Part shown: piece by piece, positions 42,842 to 53,416 of the stretch
Position numbering within the stretch: the first letter of the stretch is position 1
Layout: each line of letters starts with the position of its first letter
NCBI GenBank assembly: GCA_029067085.1
Contig: JAIEFE010000017.1
Span: forward strand, 62,001 to 126,000
Length of the DNA stretch: 64,000 nucleotides
Reading direction: 5' to 3'
Source of the DNA: Lachnospiraceae bacterium
GTDB taxonomy: Bacteria; Bacillota; Clostridia; Lachnospirales; Lachnospiraceae
Notes under the pieces: generated by a model
Seen by the model: the letters and a program-made list of their open reading frames with translations, nothing else
Told to the model about the DNA's origin: nothing
Database searches by the model: none
Position numbers and translations under genes: made by a program

Positions 42842-44662
42842 CTACTGACCGTTTGCATCTGCCTCACTGTCTGAAACAGGTGCGGGCAACACCGCAATCT
42901 GCAGCTCGGCAAGCTGCGTCTCATCCACAGTTCCCGGCGCCTCCGTCATCAGACAGGACGCATCTTTGATCTTCGGGAAAGCAATGATTTCGCGTATATT
43001 TTCCGTATGCGTCAAGAGCATGACAAAGCGGTCAAGACCGTAGGCCAGCCCTGCATGAGGCGGAACACCATACTTGAATGCACTCAACAGGAAGCCAAAC
43101 TGCTCCCACGCCTTTTCTTTTGTAAATCCCAACACCTCAAACATTTTCTCCTGAATGTCGTCCTGATGGATCCTGACGGAACCACCGCCCAGCTCCACAC
43201 CGTTTAATACGATGTCGTAAGCCTTCGCACGCACCCTGCCGGGATCGGAGTCAATGTACTGCCAATCCTCCTCCATCGGCATGGTAAAAGGATGGTGCAT
43301 CGCCATAAAGCGGTTCTCTTCCTCGCTCCACTCAAGAAGAGGGAAGTCCACGATCCAGAGGAAGTTAAACTGCGATTCGTCTATCAATCCGAGCTGTTTT
43401 CCAAGCTCCACTCTAAGCGCACCCAAGACGCTGTAAACAATATTTTTCTTATCGGCGGCAAAGAAAAGCAGATCTCCCTTCTCTCCCTGCATCGTGCTGA
43501 CCAGTCTGTCCAGCTCCTCCTGTGTCATAAACTTCGAGAAGGAGGATTTGTAGGAGCCGTCCTCCTGAATACTCAGATAAGCAAGGCCCTTTGCACCGTA
43601 GCCTTTTGCAAAATCCACCAGCGCGTCGATCTTTTTCCGGGGCATAGCCGCCTGTCCCTTCGCATTGATGCCACGCACGGAACCGCCGTTTTCCAGAGCG
43701 GAGGTGAACACACCAAAGCCGCAGTCCGCCACTATATCTGACACATCTGTCAGTTCCATCGCAAACCGGGTATCCGGCTTATCCGAACCGAAACGGTCCA
43801 TGGCTTCCTGCCAGGTCATGCGCGGCAGGGGAAGCTGCACATCCAGCCCGATGGCCTCCTTGCAGATATGCTTGATCAGTCGTTCATTTACATCCAGTAC
43901 ATCGTCTACATCCACAAAGGACAACTCCATGTCCGCCTGTGTGAACTCCGGCTGTCTGTCCGCCCGCAGATCCTCGTCACGGAAGCATTTTGCAATCTGG
44001 AAATACCTGTCGTATCCGGAGCACATGAGAAGCTGCTTGTAGAGCTGCGGAGACTGCGGCAGCGCGTAAAAGTTTCCCGGATGCACGCGGCTGGGCACCA
44101 GATAATCTCTGGCTCCCTCCGGCGTGGACTTGCACAGGATCGGCGTCTCAATCTCCAGAAATCCCTCTTCAGCCATGAAAGCGCGCATCTCGGAAACGAT
44201 CTTGCTTCGCAGCATCAGCTTTTCCTGAATATCCGGTCTTCTCAGATCGAGGTAACGGTATTTTAAGCGGATCTCCTCCTTCGTCTTGGAATCCGCCTCC
44301 ACAGGGAAAGGCGGCGTCTCGGATTCAGACAGGACGCGCACCTGTGCGGCACGGATCTCGATCTCTCCTGTCTTCAGATTCTCGTTGACTGCGCCGGAAC
44401 GCTTCTCCACCTTACCCACTACGGCGATGACAAATTCGCTTCTCATCTTCTCCGCCTTGGCAAAGGCTTCCGCTCCGCAGTCGCTCTCCTCAAAAATAAT
44501 CTGCAGAATGCCGGAACGGTCACGTAGATCCACAAATATGATCCCGCCCTTGTTCCTCTGTTTCTGCACCCATCCCATAACGGTCACTTCTTCGCCCGCG
44601 TTACGCAGGGAAAGTTCCGCACAGCGGTGGGATCTTTTCCAGCCCTTCATCGACTCTGCCAT
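42842..44662 (-). CDS. aspS: Aspartyl-tRNA synthetase
   Basis: A 606-residue class II synthetase of the bacterial type. It has the N-terminal OB domain (GEEVTVMGWVQKQRNKGGIIFVDLRDRSG), motif 2 (FRDEDLRADRQPEFTQAD), the inserted GAD domain of bacterial AspRS and motif 3 (GLAYGLDRFVMLL). Length is normal. Second of the two synthetase genes, 37 bases after hisS, a pairing common in Firmicutes. Confidence 0.96.
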   Translation of the reverse strand: MAESMKGWKRSHRCAELSLRNAGEEVTVMGWVQKQRNKGGIIFVDLRDRSGILQIIFEESDCGAEAFAKAEKMRSEFVIAVVGKVEKRSGAVNENLKTGEIEIRAAQVRVLSESETPPFPVEADSKTKEEIRLKYRYLDLRRPDIQEKLMLRSKIVSEMRAFMAEEGFLEIETPILCKSTPEGARDYLVPSRVHPGNFYALPQSPQLYKQLLMCSGYDRYFQIAKCFRDEDLRADRQPEFTQADMELSFVDVDDVLDVNERLIKHICKEAIGLDVQLPLPRMTWQEAMDRFGSDKPDTRFAMELTDVSDIVADCGFGVFTSALENGGSVRGINAKGQAAMPRKKIDALVDFAKGYGAKGLAYLSIQEDGSYKSSFSKFMTQEELDRLVSTMQGEKGDLLFFAADKKNIVYSVLGALRVELGKQLGLIDESQFNFLWIVDFPLLEWSEEENRFMAMHHPFTMPMEEDWQYIDSDPGRVRAKAYDIVLNGVELGGGSVRIHQDDIQEKMFEVLGFTKEKAWEQFGFLLSAFKYGVPPHAGLAYGLDRFVMLLTHTENIREIIAFPKIKDASCLMTEAPGTVDETQLAELQIAVLPAPVSDSEADANGQ

Positions 44663-44699
44663 AATTACGATCTCCTTTTTACTGATGCATCTATGCTCT

Positions 44700-45962
44700 T
44701 TATCTCTTTAATTCTTCTCTGTAAAATTCCTCAAATTCCTCATATCCCTGCGCGGTCAGCTGCTCCTTCTGGAACTTCTTATTCTTGTTCATACGAGCTA
44801 CCAGAATCTGATTCCCGTTCTCCCGCTCCGCCTGCGCTTTCGTCATCACTTCGCGCAGCTTTTCGGAAGGCAGCCCTTTTTCCATCAGATACGCTTTTTT
44901 CTTCCCTGCCTTCGGCACTTTGAAGCCGCTCTCCAACAGCAACAGGATGATCCGCTCAAAGCCGATGGAAAAACCACAGGCCGGTACGTCGTTTCCGGTG
45001 AACTTTCCGACCATCTTATCGTATCTTCCGCCGCCGCCGCATCTTGCACCAAGCTGGGGCATATCGATCTCAAAGATCGTGCCCGTATAATAGGACATGC
45101 CGCGCACCAGCGTAGGGTCAAACACCAGCTTGAAGAAATCGCCCTTGGTGGCTTCCACACTGTCTATGATCTCCTGAAAATTCTCTTTTACGCCTTCCGG
45201 GAGCACACCTTCCAGCTTTTCCGTGATATAGGCGATGGCATCGTCAGCTGTCTCCATCCCTTCGAACAGCGCCAGATACTTGTCCACGCTCTCCTTCGGA
45301 AAACCGGCCTCCAGAAGCTCCGCCGCAGCGCCTTCCCTGCCGATCTTGTCCATCTTATCCAGCGTGATGAATACCTGATCGTAGTCTTCCTCAGCGAAGC
45401 CGCTGTAAGCCGCCATAGCCTTTAAAATCTGCCTGTCGTTGATAAGTATGTTAAAATCCTTGAAACCAATCCTGCCAAGCGTCGTTGTGGTGGCCAGGAT
45501 CAACTCGATCTCCGCCAGATTCGAGGCTTCCCCCAGAATATCGATATCGCACTGCATAAACTGACGGTAGCGTCCCCGCTGAGGCCTGTCCGCCCGCCAT
45601 ACATTGCCCATCTGCAAAGCTTTAAAGGGCGCCGGCAGTTCGTTTGCGTGGTTGGAATAATACCGCACGAGAGGCACCGTCAGGTCGTAACGCAGACCAC
45701 CATCCGTGAGATCCTCCTCACTCTCTGCCTCGTCAATACGCAGCTTCTCGCCCCGCTTCAATATCTTAAAGATCAGCTTCTCGTTCTCTCCGCCCGCCTT
45801 GCAGTTCAGATTCGCAAGATTTTCCACGCAGGGCGTTTCGATCGAGGTAAAGCCGAAGTTTCCGTAAGTCTCTTTGATGATGCCGATCACATAATCGCGG
45901 ATCTCCATTTCCTCCGGAAGGATATCCTTCATTCCTGTCATCGGTTTTTTACTTAATGTCAT
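44700..45962 (-). CDS. hisS: Histidyl-tRNA synthetase
   Basis: A 420-residue class II synthetase. Motif 1 is near TPCVENLANL; motif 2 MGNVWRADRPQRGRYRQF and the HisRS signatures LVRGMSYYTGTIFEI and GGGGRYDKMVG are visible. It begins with GMKDILPEEM, as in the family. It lies directly after the diguanylate cyclase gene (2-base gap), so the two may share a transcript. Confidence 0.96.
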   Translation of the reverse strand: MTLSKKPMTGMKDILPEEMEIRDYVIGIIKETYGNFGFTSIETPCVENLANLNCKAGGENEKLIFKILKRGEKLRIDEAESEEDLTDGGLRYDLTVPLVRYYSNHANELPAPFKALQMGNVWRADRPQRGRYRQFMQCDIDILGEASNLAEIELILATTTTLGRIGFKDFNILINDRQILKAMAAYSGFAEEDYDQVFITLDKMDKIGREGAAAELLEAGFPKESVDKYLALFEGMETADDAIAYITEKLEGVLPEGVKENFQEIIDSVEATKGDFFKLVFDPTLVRGMSYYTGTIFEIDMPQLGARCGGGGRYDKMVGKFTGNDVPACGFSIGFERIILLLLESGFKVPKAGKKKAYLMEKGLPSEKLREVMTKAQAERENGNQILVARMNKNKKFQKEQLTAQGYEEFEEFYREELKR

Positions 45963-45964
45963 GG

Positions 45965-47200
45965 TTACCTCCCGTCTCGATCTTTCTTTTTTCCTTTTTT
46001 CTCAAGATACATATTTTTGTCAGATTCGGCAACGCACACGTCAAAACCATCCAGCCGGCTGGCCATGACGGATATTCCCAAGGAAATACTTAATTCCTGA
46101 TCCTTTATGTGGAATGTCTTTTCCGTATCTCTCAGCTGCTCTGCTGCGTGCATGACTGCTTCTTTTGAAGTAGCCGGCAGCAGAATAACAAACTCATCGC
46201 CTCCCATGCGGAACATGATGCTGTCTTTTGGTAAAACCTGCTTAAACAGACTCACCGCAGCTTTAATATACTCATCCCCCGCAGTATGACCGTATGTATC
46301 GTTTATTTCCTTAAGTCCGTCGCAATCAGCGGAGATAATGCCGAGCGGATAATAGTCATCATCGTGCGTTTTGATAAACTCATCCAGATACGCTCTGTTA
46401 TACAGACCTGTCAGTTCATCGGTTATTGCCTGTTCCCTGAGCTTCTTTTTCAGCAATTCATATTCTGTCGTATTGTTGATCAGGCCGACAATGCCGGTAA
46501 CAAATCCTTCTTCATTGAAAAGCGGCTGCTTTATGACCTGGAAAAATTCCTGTATTCCGTCTTCATTGATCTCGATCGTGTATGTCGTCCCCTTGCCGGT
46601 CTCAATGATCTCCATATCTTTTTTATGAGCCATTAAGGCGTTGTCTCTATCCTTGCGCACCTCCGGGTCGGTCAATCCTCTGATCGTCCAGTTGGGATCA
46701 TCATCCGGCTTTTTCAAATGATGCCAATACTTTGTCGAAAAAACATAGCGGCACTCATCGTCCTTGAGAAAAATATTGGAAGGAAGATGCTTGAGCAGTG
46801 CTTCGATACCGTAAAAGGACATAGAGTCCGTAAGGGAAATGGCATTCGCGATCCTGTTTTTCACGATCTTGCTGATGTATGGTTTGCAAATACAGTCAAC
46901 AACACCTGATCCGAGACATGCAAAACTGTCTTCAGGCGTATTTTCGTCGGCAAAGATAAGGATCGGTATGGAGATAAGTTTGTTGCTGTTTTTAACATAC
47001 TCGATCGCATTCCAGATTTCATTCTGCAGATTCGCATTGATCAGCAGCGCACTTACATTCGCTTTGCTCTGTCTCAGAATATCCCCTGCGGCTTTCATAT
47101 CTCCTGCGATGGTTATATCGTACTTACTGTCAAGAATCCGGCAAAGTTCTTCACAGTGCTGCTCATTATCAATAAAAATGAGTTTTTCTAAATAATTCAT
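45965..47200 (-). CDS. Diguanylate cyclase with receiver-like and PAS-type domains
   Basis: A 411-residue signalling protein. Residues 1-125 resemble a response-regulator receiver (KLIFIDNEQHCEELCRIL, CKPYISKIVKNRI) but the acceptor position reads LLINANLQ, with Asn where Asp is expected. Residues about 150-270 are PAS-like (LPSNIFLKDDECRYVFST). The C-terminal GGDEF domain is complete (DELTGLYNRAYLDEF, ADCDGLKEINDTYGH, MGGDEFVILLP near 332), so it should make cyclic di-GMP. Start chosen at ATG 47200 behind AAAGGA. The EAL domain is absent. Confidence 0.87.
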   Translation of the reverse strand: MNYLEKLIFIDNEQHCEELCRILDSKYDITIAGDMKAAGDILRQSKANVSALLINANLQNEIWNAIEYVKNSNKLISIPILIFADENTPEDSFACLGSGVVDCICKPYISKIVKNRIANAISLTDSMSFYGIEALLKHLPSNIFLKDDECRYVFSTKYWHHLKKPDDDPNWTIRGLTDPEVRKDRDNALMAHKKDMEIIETGKGTTYTIEINEDGIQEFFQVIKQPLFNEEGFVTGIVGLINNTTEYELLKKKLREQAITDELTGLYNRAYLDEFIKTHDDDYYPLGIISADCDGLKEINDTYGHTAGDEYIKAAVSLFKQVLPKDSIMFRMGGDEFVILLPATSKEAVMHAAEQLRDTEKTFHIKDQELSISLGISVMASRLDGFDVCVAESDKNMYLEKKGKKKDRDGR

Positions 47201-47376
47201 TCCGAGATTCCTTTCAGACGCACCTGACTGACCTGAGACTGCCAAAGGGTCAACGCTACTCTGACTGCAATGTTAAAATATAATCATTCTAACTATATCC
47301 GACAAATGTTTCCCTGTCAAATAGAAATAGCTTTCTCAAGGACCGGCATCCATACCAATAGATTTTTCTTTTCTCT

Positions 47377-48303
47377 TCACTTCACCCGCTTTGCCACCAC
47401 CGCAAGCCTTCCGTTATTCACATGATAAGCGCAGGTAGACAGGGTCAGGAAGGTATCCCCGTACTCCGCTTCCACGCCCGTATCATACAGGGACATTTGC
47501 TTGATATTATCGTAGAAATCATGAAATTCCTCCTCTGTCTCAGCCTCGTAAAACTGATAATACTTAAAGGCATCATCATTTTCTTCGTAGATCCGGGACA
47601 AAAAAACTGCAACGATCTCATATGTATATTCCTTATAGAGGGTGTCAAAAGCAATTTTCGTATGCTCCCGGTAAAAGTCCTCCTCCCTGTAGAAATCCAG
47701 ATCGCCAAACATAGAGCCGTCTTTCATGTTGTGCCCGTAGATAATGAAATTCGTTCCTTCCTCCAGATCGGCCCGCTCCCTCACATACAAGCAGCCGTAC
47801 TTGCTGTCTTTTCCCTCGAAATCATGATGCAGATAGTATTCGTCATCCTCGCATTGCATGACAGGATAATCGATTCTCATATCCTCGATGGACAGCCAGC
47901 CCGCCAGATCGCCGTTTTCTAAGTACAAGTCCTTATAGCGATCCAGTATGGGATAGCCTCCTTCCTCTCCGGGAATCCCGCTGCCGCCTGCGGTTTTCTC
48001 ATTGTTCGCATACTGCTCAGATTCCAACTCCTTCCCTTGCCTTTCTGAGCTGTCAGTTTCACGGTCCGCCTCCGAAAAAACAGTATTCCCTTCCACCGTC
48101 CCGGTATCCGCTTGTAGAGTCTGCGTCTCCTGCTCCGTTTCAGGCGCCTGTACCAATGCAGTCTCTGTCGTTTTTTCCGGTTCTTTCTGCTTTTTCTGAT
48201 GCTCCACTGACAGACAATACGCCTGTCCCATTCGAAACAGGAACGCAAGAATTACGCCGAGCAGAATAGTTTTCAGATATCTGATCCCGTTTCCATTCTT
48301 CAT
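47377..48303 (-). CDS. Class B sortase
   Basis: A 308-residue transpeptidase anchored by one N-terminal helix (YLKTILLGVILAFLFRM), followed by a long Glu/Thr-rich linker of about 100 residues and a sortase B catalytic domain. The catalytic His is in IIYGHNMKDGSMFGDL (near 190), the Cys in LTLSTCAYH (near 290) and the Arg in LAVVAKR. The ATG at 48303 overlaps the hemZ stop as ATGA. No sorting-signal substrate gene lies beside it, so it may be a housekeeping or orphan sortase. Confidence 0.9.
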   Translation of the reverse strand: MKNGNGIRYLKTILLGVILAFLFRMGQAYCLSVEHQKKQKEPEKTTETALVQAPETEQETQTLQADTGTVEGNTVFSEADRETDSSERQGKELESEQYANNEKTAGGSGIPGEEGGYPILDRYKDLYLENGDLAGWLSIEDMRIDYPVMQCEDDEYYLHHDFEGKDSKYGCLYVRERADLEEGTNFIIYGHNMKDGSMFGDLDFYREEDFYREHTKIAFDTLYKEYTYEIVAVFLSRIYEENDDAFKYYQFYEAETEEEFHDFYDNIKQMSLYDTGVEAEYGDTFLTLSTCAYHVNNGRLAVVAKRVK

Positions 48304-49808
48304 AAGCACATTCCGAAAAGCTTTCTCTTCCTATCGATCATCTCGTCGATTCTCTCAATATACTGCGCCACATCCTTCACATTCTCACACCGCTCGATCC
48401 TGTCGTCAGGGAAGACGCCTTTTGTGATGGAACCAGCCCCCAGCGCCACTATGGTCTGCTTCTCCTCGTTGATCAAAATGTTATAGATGCCATACTTATC
48501 CTTTTTGGAATACCCTACATTTTCAAAATTCCCGGACATATTTTTCTGCCGGTAGAGATAGTAGGGCACCATCTCCATCTCCGCGGCCCCGCGAGCCGCG
48601 ATCTCCATAATTTTCTCCGTGTTATTATAGGCTGTAGCGCCGTTTTCCTCAATCCACCGCCCCAGCTTCGATGCTCTTTTCACCGCCAGGGAATGCACGG
48701 TCAGAGCGTCCGGAGAAAGGAGCTTGATTACCTCTATGGTGTGCGCCACATCCGCTGCGTCCTCTCCGGGAAGTCCCAAAATAATATCCATATTAATATT
48801 TTCAAAACCGATTTCTCTCGCCAGATGGAATGCCTCTTCCACCTGCTCCACGGTATGCCGCCTGCCGATGAGATCGAGCGTCTCCTGCTTCATGGTCTGA
48901 GGATTTACTGAGATCCTCGTTACACCGTGTTCTAAAAGCACCCGCAGTTTTTCCTCCGTGATGCTGTCGGCCCTCCCGGCCTCCACCGTAAATTCCTGAA
49001 CTGTTCTGAAATCAAAGGAGCTCTTTAACTTCTTTAATAATCGATCCAGTTCCTCCGCCGACAGGGAAGTTGGCGTACCGCCCCCGATATAAACAGTATC
49101 CAGTATTTTATCCCGAAACAGCTTTGCCATTGCACTGATTTCCCTCTCCAAAGCCGTCAGGTACTCTCCCACCCTCTTTTTCCACGCGCCGATGGGATAG
49201 GAGGTAAATGAACAGTACAGACAGGTCGTTGGGCAAAAAGGAATTCCGACATATAGACTGTACCCGTTCTCATAATGCAGGGTGCTCAAAATCTGCTGTT
49301 CCCTCTCTGCGATCTCCAGGGCCAGCGCGGTCTTCTCCTCACTTACCAGATGCATGGTCTTCAAATAATCAGCAGTTTCTTTCCTGCTCTTTCCCTGCTC
49401 CATCATGGTCATGGCAATTTTCGTGGGCCGTATACCCGTCAGATTACCCCACGGCAGAACAATGCCTGTCTCCTCCTGCATGGAGCGGTAGAAGAAGCGT
49501 TTAAAAGAATTCTTGTATTCCGGAGTACCCGCTGTTTCTTCCGGGCGCCATATATACATGTTTCCTGCGTCGTTCTGCGCTTCTCCATCTTTCAATTCGG
49601 AATTATGTAAACCATTCAAGATCTGTAAGGTCACTTCAGTCTCGCCGAAGAAAAGCTCCATCACCGGCTCCCCCTCCAAAATCCTTCTGTCCCTCACTTC
49701 CGAGCCGGGTGCAAGCATTCTCGGCTCCCACTCCGGATAAAAAGATTTCAGCATGGCCTGAATATCATATTCATATTGTTCCTTATTGCTTCTTATAATC
49801 TGCATCAT
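48300..49808 (-). CDS. hemZ: Oxygen-independent coproporphyrinogen III dehydrogenase HemZ
   Basis: A 502-residue radical SAM enzyme of the HemN/HemZ group. The cluster motif is GIPFCPTTCLYCSFTSYPI; VYIGGGTPTSLSAEEL, EFTVEAGRADSI, RISVNPQTMKQETLDLIGRRH and MDIILGLPGED follow, and the N-terminal 150 residues are the HemZ-specific domain. It converts coproporphyrinogen III without oxygen, or does a related anaerobic reaction; the rest of a haem pathway is not in the window. Confidence 0.9.
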   Translation of the reverse strand: MMQIIRSNKEQYEYDIQAMLKSFYPEWEPRMLAPGSEVRDRRILEGEPVMELFFGETEVTLQILNGLHNSELKDGEAQNDAGNMYIWRPEETAGTPEYKNSFKRFFYRSMQEETGIVLPWGNLTGIRPTKIAMTMMEQGKSRKETADYLKTMHLVSEEKTALALEIAEREQQILSTLHYENGYSLYVGIPFCPTTCLYCSFTSYPIGAWKKRVGEYLTALEREISAMAKLFRDKILDTVYIGGGTPTSLSAEELDRLLKKLKSSFDFRTVQEFTVEAGRADSITEEKLRVLLEHGVTRISVNPQTMKQETLDLIGRRHTVEQVEEAFHLAREIGFENINMDIILGLPGEDAADVAHTIEVIKLLSPDALTVHSLAVKRASKLGRWIEENGATAYNNTEKIMEIAARGAAEMEMVPYYLYRQKNMSGNFENVGYSKKDKYGIYNILINEEKQTIVALGAGSITKGVFPDDRIERCENVKDVAQYIERIDEMIDRKRKLFGMCL

Positions 49809-49872
49809 GGCATCCCTTTACGCTTACGGTTTTTCTCTATCAGCTTATCATTTCTTCCCCGAAAAGTACAGG

Positions 49873-50556
49873 CTATCTGTCTTTTGGAAGTCCCATCTTA
49901 TCTTTTACGCCCGCCGCGTCAATTCCGGGATGGGTCAGATACAGACGACAGACCTGTTCCGCCGTTTCTTTTGAAATTCCGTATCTTGCGGCAATCTCGG
50001 AGACACTTCTTCCCCTGTCCACATCCCGCAGAATCAAATGCAATTTCTCCGCCGGAAAGTCCTTCTCTGTCATGTTTTCGTTCCCGGGCACTGCCTCCGC
50101 CCCATGCAGCGCAATGTCCTTTTTGAACACCCGGATTTTTCCCGCATCCACCTCCACAACCGCCATAGTCACGGGCTGCGAGAAGCGTCTCGGCCCGCAG
50201 CTTCCCGGATTCAGGAAAAGACTATTCCCCTCCCTGCGTTCCTCATATTTATGGGAATGGCCGAATACAACCAAATCATAATTTCCCGTCTCCTTGGGAA
50301 TATGCTTCTTATTATGTACCATGAAAATCCGCAGTCCGCAGATTTCCTCTGACAGCTTTTCGGGAAGTCCCTCCGCCCATTCTTTATCTGCATTTCCGCG
50401 GACAACATAGAGCGGCGCGATCTTCCGCAGGCTGTCCAGCAGCTTCGGGGTATTGATATCCCCCGCATGGAGAATCACATCACACTCCCTCAGAATCTCT
50501 GCAACCTCATCTCTCAATTTTCCATGCGTATCCGACAAAACGCCGATTTTTTTCAT
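49873..50556 (-). CDS. YfcE/MJ0936-type metallophosphoesterase with C-terminal helix-turn-helix
   Basis: A 227-residue protein. The first 150 residues are a calcineurin-like phosphodiesterase (GVLSDTHGKL, VILHAGDINTP, VVRGNADKE, VFGHSHKYEE, FLNPGSCGPRR), a common manganese-dependent family with unsettled substrates. Unlike the usual length of about 160 residues, it has a 60-residue extension with a helix-turn-helix look: HLILRDVDRGRSVSEIAARY, GISKETAEQVCRLYL. This may be a DNA- or RNA-binding module. Confidence 0.82.
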   Translation of the reverse strand: MKKIGVLSDTHGKLRDEVAEILRECDVILHAGDINTPKLLDSLRKIAPLYVVRGNADKEWAEGLPEKLSEEICGLRIFMVHNKKHIPKETGNYDLVVFGHSHKYEERREGNSLFLNPGSCGPRRFSQPVTMAVVEVDAGKIRVFKKDIALHGAEAVPGNENMTEKDFPAEKLHLILRDVDRGRSVSEIAARYGISKETAEQVCRLYLTHPGIDAAGVKDKMGLPKDR

Positions 50557-50575
50557 ATTCTGCTCCTCTCAAAAC

Positions 50576-50608
50576 AACAGGCGCCTCCGCATCCAGGAAG
50601 CGCCTGTT
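50576..50608 (-). terminator. Terminator after enolase
   Basis: Arms AACAGGCGC (50576-50584) and GCGCCTGTT (50600-50608) with further TCC/GGA pairing inside; a TTTTG follows on the minus strand. It lies 13 bases after the enolase stop. Confidence 0.65.
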
Positions 50609-50620
50609 CCTGCAAAAGCT

Positions 50621-52069
<1,449 letters not shown>

Positions 52070-52084
52070 CAAATCATGTACTAT

Positions 52085-53197
52085 TTATCTGTCTGCCGCA
52101 CTGTTTGCTGCATTGACTGCAGTAATAGTGAGTGCGTGCATATAGGCATCGTCGCCTCTGGCACAGGTCACGGAAACCTTTTTTCCCGCCACCAGAACCT
52201 TGCAGCCGCTCAGGCTCTCTACCTTGTCAAGCTTCAACTCCATCTCGCCCGCGGATGTATCCAACACAAGGATATTCTCCGTGGATTTTTTCTTGACCGT
52301 ACCGGTCACTGTAGCCGGCGAAGAAGTGTCCACCGCAGCCGAGGAACTGTCCTTCACACCCGTGATCGTGCTGGCATAAAGATTATTGTCCGTCCCTCTG
52401 TAATAGGTAACCATAAGCTTGTTATCCGGTGTCAGAATCATTCCCTTCGACGTATTTGTATTGTCGGCGATCTTAAAGGTAAAATCCCCCTCCGAAGTTC
52501 CCAGATTCAGCATATACTCGTTCGTGCTCTCTTTCACCGTTCCCGAAACGGTTCTGGTTTCTCCCGTCGCATTGACTGCTGTTGTCTGACTGTCTGCGTA
52601 ACGCGACGCATCTGCCCGGACCGGAGCCGGCACAAGCTCCGCTGTCGCATCCGAAATGCTCAGAGCATGCATGACTGCATCAGAACCCCGCACGCAGCGC
52701 ACGGTATATTTTCCCTCTATCACCAGCAGAGAACAGCCGCTCAGATCCGTAGACTTGTCCAGCTTTATCACCATCTCGCCCTGTTCAGTATCCAGATAGA
52801 GAATCTCATCCGTTGTCTTTTTATCCACTGTGCCGGTCACGTTTGAAACGTTCGACATATCCAAAGAAACAGATGTATCAATTGCCTCCTCGGAAATCGT
52901 GACCGCGTGAAGATAACCATCGGAACCGTGAGAGATAGCAACATAGATCTTTTTATTCGGCAAAAGCATCTTGCAGCCGCCGGTGTTCGTATCTGCGTCT
53001 ATCTTAATCTCCATCCTGCCGTCGGATGTATCTAAGTACAGCAGCTTCGCCGTCGTTCCATCCATCACCTTACCCTGTACTGTGGCGATGACCTCCGCAG
53101 CCTGCACACTAAACTTCGGCGCTGACATTGGCAATAGTAACAGTCCGCATACCGCAAGAATCGCTGCATACAGCCACATTCCTCTCTTGTTTTTCAT
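52085..53197 (-). CDS. Secreted protein of four tandem repeats, unknown family
   Basis: A 370-residue protein with a signal peptide (MKNKRGMWLYAAILAVCGLL, then AAEV cleavage region) and four repeats of about 65 residues: a (V/T)xGTV start, a strand ending YLDT or LxT, an EM-I-KLD strand, a central GC(K/S), then RGSD and a (M)HALxI end. The third unit lacks the Cys and is the most diverged. A serine/threonine-rich linker lies between units 2, 3 and 4. No catalytic motif or anchor is seen, so it may be released. The ATG at 53197 is chosen for the signal peptide. It lies directly upstream of enolase on the same strand. Confidence 0.7.
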   Translation of the reverse strand: MKNKRGMWLYAAILAVCGLLLLPMSAPKFSVQAAEVIATVQGKVMDGTTAKLLYLDTSDGRMEIKIDADTNTGGCKMLLPNKKIYVAISHGSDGYLHAVTISEEAIDTSVSLDMSNVSNVTGTVDKKTTDEILYLDTEQGEMVIKLDKSTDLSGCSLLVIEGKYTVRCVRGSDAVMHALSISDATAELVPAPVRADASRYADSQTTAVNATGETRTVSGTVKESTNEYMLNLGTSEGDFTFKIADNTNTSKGMILTPDNKLMVTYYRGTDNNLYASTITGVKDSSSAAVDTSSPATVTGTVKKKSTENILVLDTSAGEMELKLDKVESLSGCKVLVAGKKVSVTCARGDDAYMHALTITAVNAANSAADR

Positions 53198-53319
53198 ATG
53201 CACTCCTCCATCCTCTGATGTATAATAGATTACCATAATAATTATTTATGTAAATCTATCATACAACATTTCCGTGAAAAAATGCAAGCCCTTTTCACCA
53301 AAATATCCCAATATATGCG

Positions 53320-53345
53320 AAGAACGCCCGTGTTCAGGCGTTCTT
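53320..53345 (-). terminator. Hairpin after the FtsX-like permease gene
   Basis: Arms AAGAACGCC (53320-53328) and GGCGTTCTT (53337-53345), 72 bases after the permease stop. The T-run on the minus strand is short, so this is only a likely terminator. Confidence 0.45.
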
Positions 53346-53416
53346 GTACACAAAATATAGTGTTTCCTGCTGTCCCGCTTCAAGGCGGATCATCTATCGA
53401 AGTTCTTCCTGCATTG

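Noticed and set aside
42842..45962. T-box or other leader for the tRNA synthetase genes
   Set aside because: There are only 2 bases between the diguanylate cyclase and hisS genes and 37 between hisS and aspS, so there is no room for a T-box.
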